Shown piece by piece: positions 45,218 to 53,973 of a stretch of 64,000 nucleotides of DNA. The translations under genes and the position numbers were made by a program. Location of the stretch: contig NZ_WQNE01000003.1 in assembly GCF_009759665.1 (NCBI RefSeq), forward strand, positions 248,001 through 312,000, read 5' to 3'. The notes under the pieces were generated by a model that was not told the DNA's origin, did no database searches, and saw nothing but the letters and a program-made list of their open reading frames with translations. This DNA is from Bradyrhizobium cajani. GTDB lineage: Bacteria; Pseudomonadota; Alphaproteobacteria; Rhizobiales; Xanthobacteraceae. Each line of letters starts with the position of its first letter. Position 1 is the stretch's first letter.

Positions 45218-46669
45218 ATGGGCAAGATCACGGGATTTCTCGAAATCGAACGGCATGACCGCAAGTACACCCCGGTCGCCGAGCGCTTGAAGCATTTCGG
45301 CGAGTTCGTCGTTCCCCTCTCCGAGAAGGAGACGCGCGACCAGGCCGCGCGCTGCATGAACTGCGGCATTCCCTATTGCCACGGCACCGGCTCGGTCGCG
45401 CCGGGCACGCCGGGCTGCCCGGTCAACAACCAGATCCCCGACTTCAACGACCTCGTCTATCAGGGCAACTGGGAAGAGGCCTCGCGCAACCTGCACTCGA
45501 CCAACAACTTCCCGGAGTTCACCGGCCGCATCTGCCCCGCGCCCTGTGAAGCCTCCTGCACGCTCAACATCGACGACAACCCGGTCACCATCAAGACCAT
45601 CGAATGCGCGATCGTCGACCGCGCCTGGGACAATGGCTGGCTGAAGCCGGAAGTGGCGGCCGTGAAGACCGGCAAGAAGGTGGCCGTGATCGGATCGGGT
45701 CCCGCCGGCATGGCCTGCGCGCAGCAGCTCGCTCGCGCCGGCCACGACGTGCACCTGTTCGAGAAGTATGCCAAGGCCGGCGGCCTGCTGCGCTACGGCA
45801 TTCCCGACTTCAAGATGGAGAAGGGCATCATCGACCGCCGCGTCAAGCAGATGGAAGGCGAAGGCGTCACCTTCCACTACAACAGCCATGTCGGGGCCGA
45901 CGGCAATGTCGATCCGCGCGAAATGCTCAACGAGTACGACGCCGTGGCGCTGACCGGCGGCGCGGAAGCCCCGCGCGACCTGCCGATCCCCGGCCGCGAC
46001 CTCGCCGGCATCCACTACGCCATGGACTTCTTGCCGCAGCAGAACCGCCGCGTCTCCGAGGAGCCGCTCGGCGGCGTGCAGGAGATCCTGGCCGGCGGCA
46101 AGCACGTCGTCGTCATCGGCGGCGGCGACACCGGAAGTGACTGCATCGGCACCTCGCTGCGCCAGGGCGCGCTGTCGGTGACCCAGCTCGAGATCATGCC
46201 CGCTCCGCCCGAGCGCGAGAACAAGGGCCTGACCTGGCCGAACTGGCCGCTGAAGATGCGCACCTCGTCCAGCCAAGCCGAAGGCGCAGTCCGCGAATTC
46301 GCCGTGCTGACGCAGAAGTTCACCGGCGAGAACGGCAAGGTCAAGAAGCTGCACTGCGTGCGCGTCGACGACAAGTTCAAGCCGATTGCCGGCACCGAGT
46401 TCGAGCTCGATGCCGAGCTCGTCCTGCTCGCGATGGGCTTCGTCCACCCCGTGCACGAGGGCCTCTTGAAGCTGCTCTCGGTCGAGCTCGACCCGCGCGG
46501 CAACGTCAAGGCCAACACGCTCGACTACCAGACCTCGCGCCCGAACGTGTTCACGGCCGGCGACATGCGCCGCGGCCAGTCGCTGGTGGTCTGGGCCATC
46601 CGCGAGGGCCGGCTGTGCGCAAGGTCGATCGATACGTTCCTGATGGGGAAGACGGATCTGCCGCGGTAA
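45218..46669 (+). CDS. gltD: Glutamate synthase (NADPH) small subunit
   Basis: The 483-residue subunit passes electrons from NADPH to GltB through FAD and 4Fe-4S clusters. Cysteine sets lie in [17 protein letters not shown] and CPAPCEASC. The FAD loop is [19 protein letters not shown] and the NADPH loop [11 protein letters not shown]. Length is usual for GltD (about 470-490). It is the second gene of the glt operon. Confidence 0.96.
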   Translation: MGKITGFLEIERHDRKYTPVAERLKHFGEFVVPLSEKETRDQAARCMNCGIPYCHGTGSVAPGTPGCPVNNQIPDFNDLVYQGNWEEASRNLHSTNNFPEFTGRICPAPCEASCTLNIDDNPVTIKTIECAIVDRAWDNGWLKPEVAAVKTGKKVAVIGSGPAGMACAQQLARAGHDVHLFEKYAKAGGLLRYGIPDFKMEKGIIDRRVKQMEGEGVTFHYNSHVGADGNVDPREMLNEYDAVALTGGAEAPRDLPIPGRDLAGIHYAMDFLPQQNRRVSEEPLGGVQEILAGGKHVVVIGGGDTGSDCIGTSLRQGALSVTQLEIMPAPPERENKGLTWPNWPLKMRTSSSQAEGAVREFAVLTQKFTGENGKVKKLHCVRVDDKFKPIAGTEFELDAELVLLAMGFVHPVHEGLLKLLSVELDPRGNVKANTLDYQTSRPNVFTAGDMRRGQSLVVWAIREGRLCARSIDTFLMGKTDLPR

Positions 46670-46672
46670 GCG

Positions 46673-46776
46673 GTCATTCCGGGGCGCGCGAAGCGCGAGC
46701 CCGGAATCCATTCACCCACGACCCCTTAGGCCCGATGGATTCCGGGTTCGCGCCAAGTGGCGCGCCCCGGAATGAC
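46673..46776. repeat. Palindromic repeat family D, copy 1
   Basis: GTCATTCCGGGGCGCGC with GAGCCCGGAATCCATTCA is mirrored by GATGGATTCCGGGTTCGC and GCGCGCCCCGGAATGAC over about 104 bases. Copy 2 lies at 49819-49921. It separates convergent gltD and porin genes. Confidence 0.85.
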
Positions 46777-46841
46777 GAGCGGAGAGAGCCGCGTTCTCGC
46801 GCGCCATCTCACTCTAGCTAGACGCGTGCCTACAGGCGGAA

Positions 46842-48596
46842 TCAATTCTGCAACCTCACCCCCAGCATCACCACCGTCCCCTGCGAGCTTGACCCCGCCT
46901 GGTTCGAATCCAGGATGTCGTGGCGGAGCGTGCCCTTGATCCAGACGTTGCGGTTGAGCTTGTAGATCAGATTGCTTTCGAGCGAGTAGGTCTTGTCGTT
47001 GCGGTTCTGGCCCTGATAGTCGTAGGTGCCGTAGGTGAACTTGCCGACCGCGGTGAGCCAGCGTCGGAAGTCGTGATCGACTTCGGCGGCATAGGTGCGC
47101 ACCAGCACGCCGGATGAACCGGGAATCGTGGTCTCGGCGATCTGCGTGTCGGTGAAGAACTTCACCGTGGTGAGACCGCTCGCGTTCCAGATCAGCGATC
47201 CCGTGGTGAGGAAGCCCGCGAGCTGGCTGAGGCGCGGATCGACATAGTTGCGCGCGGAATAGCCGACCGAGATTTCGCCAGTGAGGATGCGCGAGAACTC
47301 GAAGGACGAGCCGATCTTGGCGTAGCCACCGTTTGAATCGCGGAAGTAGCCGTTGCGGTCGGCGGGCTGGTCGTGCACGCGGGTGTCGCCCTGGATCTCG
47401 ACGAACGGCTTCAGGCCCGGCTTGAGATCGTAGGAGAACCGCCCCACGCCGCCATACTGGTTGAAGTTGCGGTCGTCGTTGCTGGAGGTCGTGCCGTCGG
47501 TGAGCTTTGAATCCGTGTAGGCGGTGCGATCGACGGTGGCGCCGGCGGCGACCTGGAAGCGATTGAAGGTCTGGTCGAAGCCGACGGTCGTGCCATAGGT
47601 GGCGTAGACAGGATATTTCTGCAGGCCGGCCTGCACGTTCGGGCTGCCGGGATTGTCGGTGGCGAGCCGCAGGCGGAGCTGCGAGGTCAGCTTGAAATCG
47701 CGGGTGACGTCGACGCGGCCGTCGACATGGCCGGTGAAATCGGGGCGGTCGACCTCGACCGGCGCCGGCGAGGCCAAACCGTTGATGGTTGCCGGCATGT
47801 TGTTGGTGTAGCCGGAGAACGAGCCGCGCAAATCGGCGACCAGCGCATGGCGCTCCCAGTCGGACATCACGAGAAGGTCGGGCGCGACCACATAGGCCGG
47901 CGAGCCGACCGGCTTGTTGAGGCGCGCCGGATTGGAGTCGTAGCCGGCGGAGAGCTCGAGCCCGCCCTTGATCAGGAAGCTGCCGGCATAGTCGCCCACC
48001 GCCCCGAACGGATCCTCATCGAGCCTGAGGCGGCGGCGCAGCGGCTGGCCCGGCACGTTGCCGGCCATCGCCGGCGGCACCGGTACCCTGTGCGCGGTCT
48101 CGGACGGCGGCGGCGCGATGCGCGGCGGACCGAGCGTCCGCTCCGGCGTTGCCGGCGGCACCGGCGAACCAGGCCCCACCGGGCGCTTCGGCTTCGGCTG
48201 ACCGGGATAGAGCTTTGGCTGCTGCCGCTTGCGGTTGAGCGAGTCGTAACCGGAGCTGCTCGCGCCGTTGGCGGCGCGCAGGCCGTAGGTCGGGACCTGA
48301 TTGGCCGGGTTCTGGCCGACACGCGAGGTCGCCGGCGGCTGCTGGCGCCTGCGGGGATCGTTGGGATCGGGCAGCGCCGGCAGCGCGTCCGACGGCGCCT
48401 GCGGCACGCCGGCGGTGCGCCGCGTCGGCAGCGTGTCGGGCGAGGCAAAGCCGCCGCGGTTGGGATTGAAGAGGTCGGGCGTCAGGCTCTGGGCGGCTGC
48501 CGGCGCGCTCTCGAGGGCCGTCAGCACAAGGCACGGCAAAGCGGCGCGCAGGAGCTGCGCGCGTTTGCTCCGGCCCCTGCCTGGAGACGACCCCAC
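46842..48596 (-). CDS. Outer-membrane beta-barrel protein (putative porin, BBP2 type)
   Basis: The 584-residue protein has a signal peptide (to AAAQSLTPD), a Pro/Arg-rich linker of about 150 residues, and a C-terminal beta-barrel of alternating strands ending in the outer-membrane-type terminal strand VVMLGVRLQN. The GGLELSAGYDSNP start of the barrel is typical of the BBP2 porin-like group. GTG 48596 has GGAG about 10 bases upstream. It is divergent from the arabinose-5-phosphate isomerase gene. A role in export of surface polysaccharide is only a guess. Confidence 0.75.
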   Translation of the reverse strand: MGSSPGRGRSKRAQLLRAALPCLVLTALESAPAAAQSLTPDLFNPNRGGFASPDTLPTRRTAGVPQAPSDALPALPDPNDPRRRQQPPATSRVGQNPANQVPTYGLRAANGASSSGYDSLNRKRQQPKLYPGQPKPKRPVGPGSPVPPATPERTLGPPRIAPPPSETAHRVPVPPAMAGNVPGQPLRRRLRLDEDPFGAVGDYAGSFLIKGGLELSAGYDSNPARLNKPVGSPAYVVAPDLLVMSDWERHALVADLRGSFSGYTNNMPATINGLASPAPVEVDRPDFTGHVDGRVDVTRDFKLTSQLRLRLATDNPGSPNVQAGLQKYPVYATYGTTVGFDQTFNRFQVAAGATVDRTAYTDSKLTDGTTSSNDDRNFNQYGGVGRFSYDLKPGLKPFVEIQGDTRVHDQPADRNGYFRDSNGGYAKIGSSFEFSRILTGEISVGYSARNYVDPRLSQLAGFLTTGSLIWNASGLTTVKFFTDTQIAETTIPGSSGVLVRTYAAEVDHDFRRWLTAVGKFTYGTYDYQGQNRNDKTYSLESNLIYKLNRNVWIKGTLRHDILDSNQAGSSSQGTVVMLGVRLQN

Positions 48597-48790
48597 GATG
48601 GAAGAACTCCAACGAAATCAATCACTTTCGCGATCGTCCCCACCGGGCGGCGGGAACTATCGTTAATGGAGTTAAAACAATTATGGTTAACGACGCGTTG
48701 AGGGGTCGGGGGCCCGCGTCGCCTCGCAGGCCGCGGCGTGCTAAGGAGGCCGCAACGGGCCGATCGTGCCCCTCCTCCCTGGACAGAAGC

Positions 48791-49798
48791 ATGCCGAGTT
48801 CGAAACCGCTGATGACCCAATCATCCGGCTCCCCCCCCGCCAGCGTCGAATCCGCGCTCCGCACCCTGGAGACGGGAAGCGCGGGCATCAACGCACTCTC
48901 AGCGGCGCTGCGCGGCCCGTTAAGCGCGACCTTCGCGGCGGCCGTCGATCTGATCCGCCAGGCCAAGGGCCGCGTCGTCGTCACCGGGCTGGGCAAGTCC
49001 GGCCACATGGCGCGCAAGATCGCTGCGACGCTCGCCTCGACCGGCACGCCGGCCTTCTTCGTCCACGCTGCCGAAGCCGGCCATGGCGATCTCGGCATGA
49101 TCACGCCCGACGACGTCATCATGGCGCTGTCCTGGTCCGGCGAGCAGCCGGAGATGAAGAACCTCGTCAACTATTCGGCGCGGTTTGCCATCCCGATGGT
49201 CGCGGTGACGTCGAACGCGGCGTCCTCGCTCGGGCAGGCCGCCGACATCGTGATCGAGCTGCCGAAGGCGCGGGAGGCCTGCCCGCACAATCTGGCGCCG
49301 ACCACCTCGACGCTGATGCAGGCCGCGATCGGCGACGCCATCGCGATCGCGCTGCTCGAAGGCCGCGGCTTCACCGCGCTGGAGTTCGCGCATTTCCATC
49401 CCGGCGGCAAGCTGGGCGCGATGCTGAAATTCGTCCGCGACTACATGCGCACCGGCGCGGAGATTCCGGTCAAGCCGCTCGGCACCGAGATGTCGGAGGC
49501 CGTGGTCGAGATGTCGGCCAAGGGTCTCGGCTGCGTCTGCATCGTCGATGAGGCCGGCGGGATCGCGGGCATCATCACCGACGGCGATCTGCGCCGCCAC
49601 ATGCGGCCCGATCTCTTGACGGTGTCGGTCGACGAGATCATGACCCGGCAGCCGAAGACGGTGCCGCCCTCGATGCTCGCGACCGAGATGATAGAGGTGC
49701 TGAACACGCGCAAGATCACCACGCTGGTCGTGACCGAGGCGGGCAAGGTGGTGGGGATCGTGCATCTGCACGATCTGTTGCGGGCGGGCGTGGCGTAG
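48791..49798 (+). CDS. kdsD: KpsF/GutQ arabinose-5-phosphate isomerase
   Basis: The 335-residue enzyme turns ribulose 5-phosphate into arabinose 5-phosphate for Kdo of lipopolysaccharide. It has an SIS domain (VVVTGLGKSGHMARKIAATLASTGTPAFFVHAAEAGHGDLG, with the LSWSGEQPE loop) and two CBS domains (MSAKGLGCVCIVDEAGGIAGIITDGDLRR and VEDIM-like MTRQPKTVPPS). ATG 48791 gives the normal length; a longer reading adds an Arg-rich stretch. Divergent porin gene suggests an envelope locus. Confidence 0.92.
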   Translation: MPSSKPLMTQSSGSPPASVESALRTLETGSAGINALSAALRGPLSATFAAAVDLIRQAKGRVVVTGLGKSGHMARKIAATLASTGTPAFFVHAAEAGHGDLGMITPDDVIMALSWSGEQPEMKNLVNYSARFAIPMVAVTSNAASSLGQAADIVIELPKAREACPHNLAPTTSTLMQAAIGDAIAIALLEGRGFTALEFAHFHPGGKLGAMLKFVRDYMRTGAEIPVKPLGTEMSEAVVEMSAKGLGCVCIVDEAGGIAGIITDGDLRRHMRPDLLTVSVDEIMTRQPKTVPPSMLATEMIEVLNTRKITTLVVTEAGKVVGIVHLHDLLRAGVA

Positions 49799-49818
49799 GG
49801 CGCGCCTCTCTCCGCGTC

Positions 49819-49921
49819 GTCATTCCGGGGCGCGCCACTTGGCGCGAGCCCGGAATCCATTCATCTCAGAGGTTGCTGCACGATGGATTCCGGGTTCGCG
49901 CTGCGCGCGCCCCGGAATGAC
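49819..49921. repeat. Palindromic repeat family D, copy 2
   Basis: Same ends as 46673-46776: GTCATTCCGGGGCGCGC and GCGCGCCCCGGAATGAC, with the internal GGATTCCGGG arms. The central loop differs. Confidence 0.85.
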
Positions 49922-49953
49922 GGCGAGGGTGAGGCACGCATCCGCCTCATCAT

Positions 49954-50040
49954 CGTCATTGCGAGCGCAGCGAAGCAATCCAGACTGCCTCCGCGGAGAC
50001 AGTCTGGATTGCTTCGTCGCAAGAGCTCCTCGCAATGACG
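49954..50040. repeat. Palindromic repeat family C, copy 2
   Basis: CGTCATTGCGAGCGCAGCG and GAAGCAATCCAGACTG are mirrored by CAGTCTGGATTGCTTC and CTCGCAATGACG. It lies 33 bases after family D copy 2, making a tandem of two unlike palindromes between convergent genes. Confidence 0.88.
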
Positions 50041-50044
50041 GCGG

Positions 50045-50602
50045 TTAGAGGGGCAGCGCAAACCGCGCCGCGTTCTCCTCCAGCGGCAGCCTCAGGCCGT
50101 TCGCCAGATACGACACGGTGCGATAGAAGCCGCACAACAGCATGATCTCCAGAATCTGCGCCGCGTCGTAATGCGCCGACAGCGCGGCGAACTCCTCGTC
50201 ATTCAGCGTCGCGCGATGGTGCAGCGCGTCGACTGCCGTGATCAGTGCCTGCTCGGGCGGCGACCAGCACGGTGATGCCGCATCGCCCTGCACGGTGGCA
50301 CGCACCTCCTCTTCCCTGAGTTTCGCAGGTCCCGCAAAGATCGCGACATGCACGCCCCATTCATATTCGCATTTGTTCAGCGCGCAGGTGCGGTCGATGA
50401 CGATCTCGCGCTGGCGCAACGAGAGCGGGCCGGGATCGAGCAGGCCGCCGGCGCGGAACTTGTCCCAGGCGCGGCTGTGGCCCGCCATCACGCGGAACAG
50501 CACCAGCGGCGGCGCGCCGCGCATGATGCGGTCGAACTGCGCCTGGATCTCCGGGGGATAAGGCGGATCGAGCGGCGCGATACGCGGCATCGGCTGGGAC
50601 AT
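50045..50602 (-). CDS. Carboxymuconolactone decarboxylase-like protein
   Basis: The 185-residue helical protein is of the CMD/AhpD fold. The active region reads LRQREIVIDRTCALNKCEYEWGVH: it keeps the Glu, Cys-Glu-Tyr-Glu-Trp and His of the single-cysteine CMD group, not the CxxC of AhpD. A second cysteine lies near LLCGFYR. Members include lactone decarboxylases and peroxide-handling proteins. It is divergent from an HxlR regulator, which probably controls it. Confidence 0.85.
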   Translation of the reverse strand: MSQPMPRIAPLDPPYPPEIQAQFDRIMRGAPPLVLFRVMAGHSRAWDKFRAGGLLDPGPLSLRQREIVIDRTCALNKCEYEWGVHVAIFAGPAKLREEEVRATVQGDAASPCWSPPEQALITAVDALHHRATLNDEEFAALSAHYDAAQILEIMLLCGFYRTVSYLANGLRLPLEENAARFALPL

Positions 50603-50615
50603 GGGCCGTCTCCGT

Positions 50616-50656
50616 TGCTACAATTACCGTAGCACAATGCTACATAATCTGTAGCA
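50616..50656. promoter_or_regulatory. Two HxlR-type operators
   Basis: TGCTACAATTACCGTAGCA (50616-50634) and TGCTACATAATCTGTAGCA (50638-50656) are 19-base inverted repeats with the same arms, 22 bases centre to centre, that is two helical turns on one face. They fill the 71-base gap between the CMD and HxlR genes. Confidence 0.8.
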
Positions 50657-50673
50657 CGACGCAAGGGGCGACG

Positions 50674-51012
50674 ATGCCGAAACAGACCGCTTCCAGGTCG
50701 CGCAGCGTGCGCGGTTCGCGCACGGGACGGCCGATCATGGCGCTGCTCGACCTGCTCGGCCGGCGCTGGAGCCTGCGGATCCTGTGGGAATTGCGCGACG
50801 GCGCCCTCACCTCGCGCGGCTTGCGCACGGCTTGTGACGAAGCCTCGCCGACCGTGCTGCAAGCGCGGCTGGGCGAGTTGCGGGAGGCGGGGTTCGTGGA
50901 GCTCGGCGACGGTGGAGGCTACAGCCTGACAGCGCTGGGGCGGGAATTGTGCGCGACGTTCATGCCGCTGCACAGATTTGCGGAGAGGTGGCGTGACAAA
51001 AGCGACGCCTAA
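50674..51012 (+). CDS. HxlR family transcriptional regulator
   Basis: The 112-residue protein has a winged helix-turn-helix of the HxlR type: ALLDLLGRRWSLRILWELRDGALTSRGLRTAC, VLQARLGELREAGFVEL and YSLTALGRELC. Many members sense reactive electrophiles or oxidants through a cysteine; C in LRTACDEA could do this. The two operators upstream point to control of itself and the divergent CMD gene. Confidence 0.9.
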   Translation: MPKQTASRSRSVRGSRTGRPIMALLDLLGRRWSLRILWELRDGALTSRGLRTACDEASPTVLQARLGELREAGFVELGDGGGYSLTALGRELCATFMPLHRFAERWRDKSDA

Positions 51013-51047
51013 GTATGGTGAGGCCGGTGAGGCCATCCCAACGAACT

Positions 51048-51127
51048 CGTCATTGCGAGCGCAGCGAAGCAATCCAGACTGCCGCTGCGGAGAGAGTCTG
51101 GATTGCTTCGCTGCGCTCGCAATGACG
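51048..51127. repeat. Palindromic repeat family C, copy 3
   Basis: CGTCATTGCGAGCGCAGCG with GAAGCAATCCAGACTG is mirrored by GTCTGGATTGCTTCGCTGC and GCTCGCAATGACG. This is the most symmetrical copy in the window. Confidence 0.88.
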
Positions 51128-51132
51128 GCGAC

Positions 51133-51576
51133 CTACGCCGCCGCCACCGTCAGATTGGCGCCGTCCACCCGCACCACCTTCACCCGCGTCCCGGCCGGCG
51201 TATCCGGGCCGGCGACACGCCAGACGGTGTCGCCGATGCGTACGGTGCCTGAGCCGTCGATGATCGGCTTCTCCAGCGTGAACTCGCGGCCGAGCAGAGC
51301 CTCGGTGCGCTTGTTGAGGAAGGGGCTGGCGCTCGCATCCTGCTTCGACCGGGCGAGGCGGCGCCACACCGGCACGGCGGCGGCGGCGAATACCGCGAAC
51401 ATCACGAGCTGAATCTGCCAGGACGGATGCAAGCCGAACGAGATCAGGCCCACCAGCAGCGCGGCGAGCCCGAGCCAGAACAGGAACACGCCTGGCGCCA
51501 GCACCTCGAGCGCCATCACGATGAAGCCGAAGATCAGCCAGTTCCAGGTGCCGAGCGATACGAATGTTTCGGTCAT
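51133..51576 (-). CDS. NfeD family membrane protein
   Basis: The 147-residue protein has three or so transmembrane helices at the N-terminus (WNWLIFGFIVMALEVLAPGVFLFWLGLAALLVGLI, then a further helix) and a C-terminal OB-fold domain (LGREFTLEKPIIDGSGTVRIGDTVWRVAG). NfeD proteins pair with SPFH proteins of the membrane, and here the SPFH gene lies 79 bases upstream on the same strand. They are likely one operon. Confidence 0.88.
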   Translation of the reverse strand: MTETFVSLGTWNWLIFGFIVMALEVLAPGVFLFWLGLAALLVGLISFGLHPSWQIQLVMFAVFAAAAVPVWRRLARSKQDASASPFLNKRTEALLGREFTLEKPIIDGSGTVRIGDTVWRVAGPDTPAGTRVKVVRVDGANLTVAAA

Positions 51577-51608
51577 GACACGACCTCTTTGAAGTGGCGC
51601 ATGCCCTT

Positions 51609-51640
51609 ATCGGAAAACCTGTAGCCACTTTTCCGGGGCC
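51609..51640. repeat. Degenerate fragment of repeat family A
   Basis: TCGGAAAACC and ACTTTTCCGG arms of family A remain between the NfeD and SPFH genes, without the rest of the element. Confidence 0.5.
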
Positions 51641-51655
51641 TGCACATTGATCCCA

Positions 51656-52651
51656 TCACTGCGGCGGCACGGACGGCGGCGTCGGGCCCGTCGACGGCAC
51701 CGAGCCGCGGCGGGCGGCCGCCGCAGCGGAGGCCGCGCTCTCGCCGAACGTCGCCTTGGCGATCTCACCGATGCCGGCGAGCGAGCCCAGCATGCTCATC
51801 GCTTCGACCGGAAGCATGATCACCTTCTGGTTGGGCGAGTCGGCCAGCTGCCCGAACGCCTTGATATATTTGTCGGCGATAAAATAGTTCAACGCAGCGA
51901 CGTCACCCTTGGAAATCGCTTCGCTGACCATCTGGGTCGCCTTGGCCTCGGCTTCCGCGGAACGCTCGCGCGCTTCGGCGTCGCGGAAGGCGGCTTCGCG
52001 GCGGCCCTCGGCCTGGAGGATCTGCCCCTGCTTGGCGCCCTCGGCGCGCAGGATTTCCGACTGGCGCTGGCCTTCGGCGGCGAGAATGTCGGCGCGCTTG
52101 ACGCGCTCGGCTTTCATTTGCCGTCCCATGGCCTCGACGAGGTCGGCCGGCGGCACGATGTCCTTGATCTCGATGCGGTTGACCTTGACGCCCCAGGGCG
52201 AGACCGCGGCGTCGACGACGCGCAGCAGGCGCTCGTTGATCTCGTCGCGATGCGACAGCACCTGGTCGAGATCCATCGAGCCCATCACCGAGCGGATGTT
52301 GGTCATGGTCAGGACCGTGATCGCCTGGTTGAGGTTGGCGACCTCGTAGCTCGCCTTTGCGGCGTCGAACACCTGATAGAACGCGACGCCGTCAACCGTC
52401 ACGGTGGCGTTGTCCTTGGTGATCACCTCCTGCTCGGGGATGTCGATCACCTGCTCCATCATGTTGATCTTGCGCCCGATGCGATCGAAATAGGGCACGA
52501 TCAGATTGAGCCCGGGGTTCAAGGTCTGAGTGTATTTGCCGAACCGCTCGATGGTCCAGTCATAGCCCTGCGGCACCGTCTTCACGCCGGCCAGCAGGGT
52601 GACGATGACGAGCAACACCAGAACAATCGCGAAAATATCGAAACCGCTCAT
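51656..52651 (-). CDS. SPFH/band-7 (stomatin-like, QmcA-type) protein
   Basis: The 331-residue protein has one N-terminal transmembrane helix ([18 protein letters not shown]) and an SPFH domain ([33 protein letters not shown]). A long coiled coil rich in Ala, Glu and Arg follows ([21 protein letters not shown]). ATG 52651 has a perfect GGAGGA site. Such proteins form rings in the membrane and, with NfeD, affect membrane order. The C-terminus is a Pro/Ser-rich tail. Confidence 0.92.
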   Translation of the reverse strand: MSGFDIFAIVLVLLVIVTLLAGVKTVPQGYDWTIERFGKYTQTLNPGLNLIVPYFDRIGRKINMMEQVIDIPEQEVITKDNATVTVDGVAFYQVFDAAKASYEVANLNQAITVLTMTNIRSVMGSMDLDQVLSHRDEINERLLRVVDAAVSPWGVKVNRIEIKDIVPPADLVEAMGRQMKAERVKRADILAAEGQRQSEILRAEGAKQGQILQAEGRREAAFRDAEARERSAEAEAKATQMVSEAISKGDVAALNYFIADKYIKAFGQLADSPNQKVIMLPVEAMSMLGSLAGIGEIAKATFGESAASAAAAARRGSVPSTGPTPPSVPPQ

Positions 52652-52833
52652 ATTTCCTCCAAGGCGGGAAAATGCCCTTTCACGCGCTGTCATAGGTCGG
52701 GAACGCGACCTTAAGGGTTCAGCGGTCGCGATTCACGTCGGCATTGGCGCAATTCTGCACAAGACGCACGGAGAGGGAACGGTCACGATTAAGTATTTGC
52801 GAGGGTGCTCTTGAAAGCCGACCGGCGTGGACC

Positions 52834-52936
52834 TAAAGCGCGATGAGATTAGGATGAATCGTCATCGCACTTTAGGTTATTGTTTGAGCATGATCTTTTC
52901 GGAAAACCGCTACGCACTTTTCCGGATCATGCTTTA
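52834..52936. repeat. Palindromic repeat family A, copy 2
   Basis: Reverse-complement copy of 6101-6201, differing at only a few bases over about 100. It lies in the 52652-52983 gap upstream of the SPFH gene. I see no gene in the rest of that gap. Confidence 0.9.
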
Positions 52937-52983
52937 GCGGCGGACATTGACCCATCCGGCCATACCGGCCGCCAGGGATAACC

Positions 52984-53973
52984 CTATTCGATGACGTCGT
53001 TCGCGAGTGCGAGCAGGCTCGGGGACAGCGTGACGCCGATCGCCCTCGCCGTCTTCAGGTTTATCGCCAGCTCGAATTTGGTGGGATTCTGGACCGGCAG
53101 GTCAGCCGCCTGCGCGCCCCTGAGGATGCGGTCGATATAGGCGGCGGCGCGGCGCAGCTGCTCGGCGCTGTCAGTGCTGTAGGACATCAGCCCGCCCTCG
53201 TCGACGAAGGTGCGGCTCCAGAACACCGCGGGGACGCGCGCCTCCGCGATCGCTGCCAGCAGATGCGCGCGATTGGCCATGGTGAAGAAGTCGGGCAGCA
53301 CCAGCAGGCCGCCGTCCTTGCGCGAGGCCAGCGCCGCGATCGAGGCGGCGTCGTTCACCGGCGCGGGCTCGACCGTCACGTGAAGCGTCCGCGCGGCGTC
53401 CTCGATGGTGTGCAGCATCAGGGGCGCGAACGGCGCGGTGGCGGGATTGTAGACGACGAAGACGCGGCGGACCGGCGGCGCGACCTGCGTCAGCATCTCC
53501 AGCCATTTTCCGGCCAGCGGCCCGTCGTAATCGGTGAAACCGGTGACGTTGCCACCGGGATGCGCGAGGTTCTGGACAAAGCCCTGGCTGACGGGATCGG
53601 TGACCACGGCGAACACGATCGGGATCGTCGCGGTGCGCTGGCGCAGCTCCTCCACCGAGGGGGTGCCGACGGCGAGCAGGATGTCGGGCTTGAGCGCGAT
53701 CAATTCGTCCGCGAGCCGCGCGATCCGCGCCCGGTCGCCGGCGCCGCTGCGCCAGTCGATCCTGAGATTGTCGTGCTCCTTCCAGCCGTGGCCGGCGAGC
53801 GCCTCGACCAGGATGGCGCTGCGCGTCTGCCCGATCGCGTCATCGGCGGCCGTGACCGAAAGCACGCCGAGCCTGCGCGTCGCGTTCGGCTGTTGCGCCA
53901 GCGCCGAGGACGGCAGCGCGGTGATCGTCCCAAGAAGCGCCAGGAGTTCGCGGCGGTTCATGGGACGAGCCAT
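52984..53973 (-). CDS. ABC_sub_bind family solute-binding protein
   Basis: The 329-residue protein has a Tat-like or Sec signal (MNRRELLALLGTITALPSSALAQ) and the fold of TrpX-type binding proteins: LGVLSVTAADDAI, DILLAVGTPSVEELRQRTATIPIVFAVVTDPVSQGFV, NLAHPGGNVTGFTDY. The ATG at 53973 shares its A with the hemH stop TGA, so translation is coupled; ATG 53961 (MNRRE) is an alternative. No membrane components are nearby. A ligand cannot be named; a link to haem or its precursors is only a possibility. Confidence 0.83.
   Translation of the reverse strand: MARPMNRRELLALLGTITALPSSALAQQPNATRRLGVLSVTAADDAIGQTRSAILVEALAGHGWKEHDNLRIDWRSGAGDRARIARLADELIALKPDILLAVGTPSVEELRQRTATIPIVFAVVTDPVSQGFVQNLAHPGGNVTGFTDYDGPLAGKWLEMLTQVAPPVRRVFVVYNPATAPFAPLMLHTIEDAARTLHVTVEPAPVNDAASIAALASRKDGGLLVLPDFFTMANRAHLLAAIAEARVPAVFWSRTFVDEGGLMSYSTDSAEQLRRAAAYIDRILRGAQAADLPVQNPTKFELAINLKTARAIGVTLSPSLLALANDVIE

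Noticed and set aside
50045-50602. AhpD peroxidase assignment
   Set aside because: The CxxC pair of AhpD is absent; only the single-cysteine CEYEWGVH form is present, so a general CMD-family call is safer.
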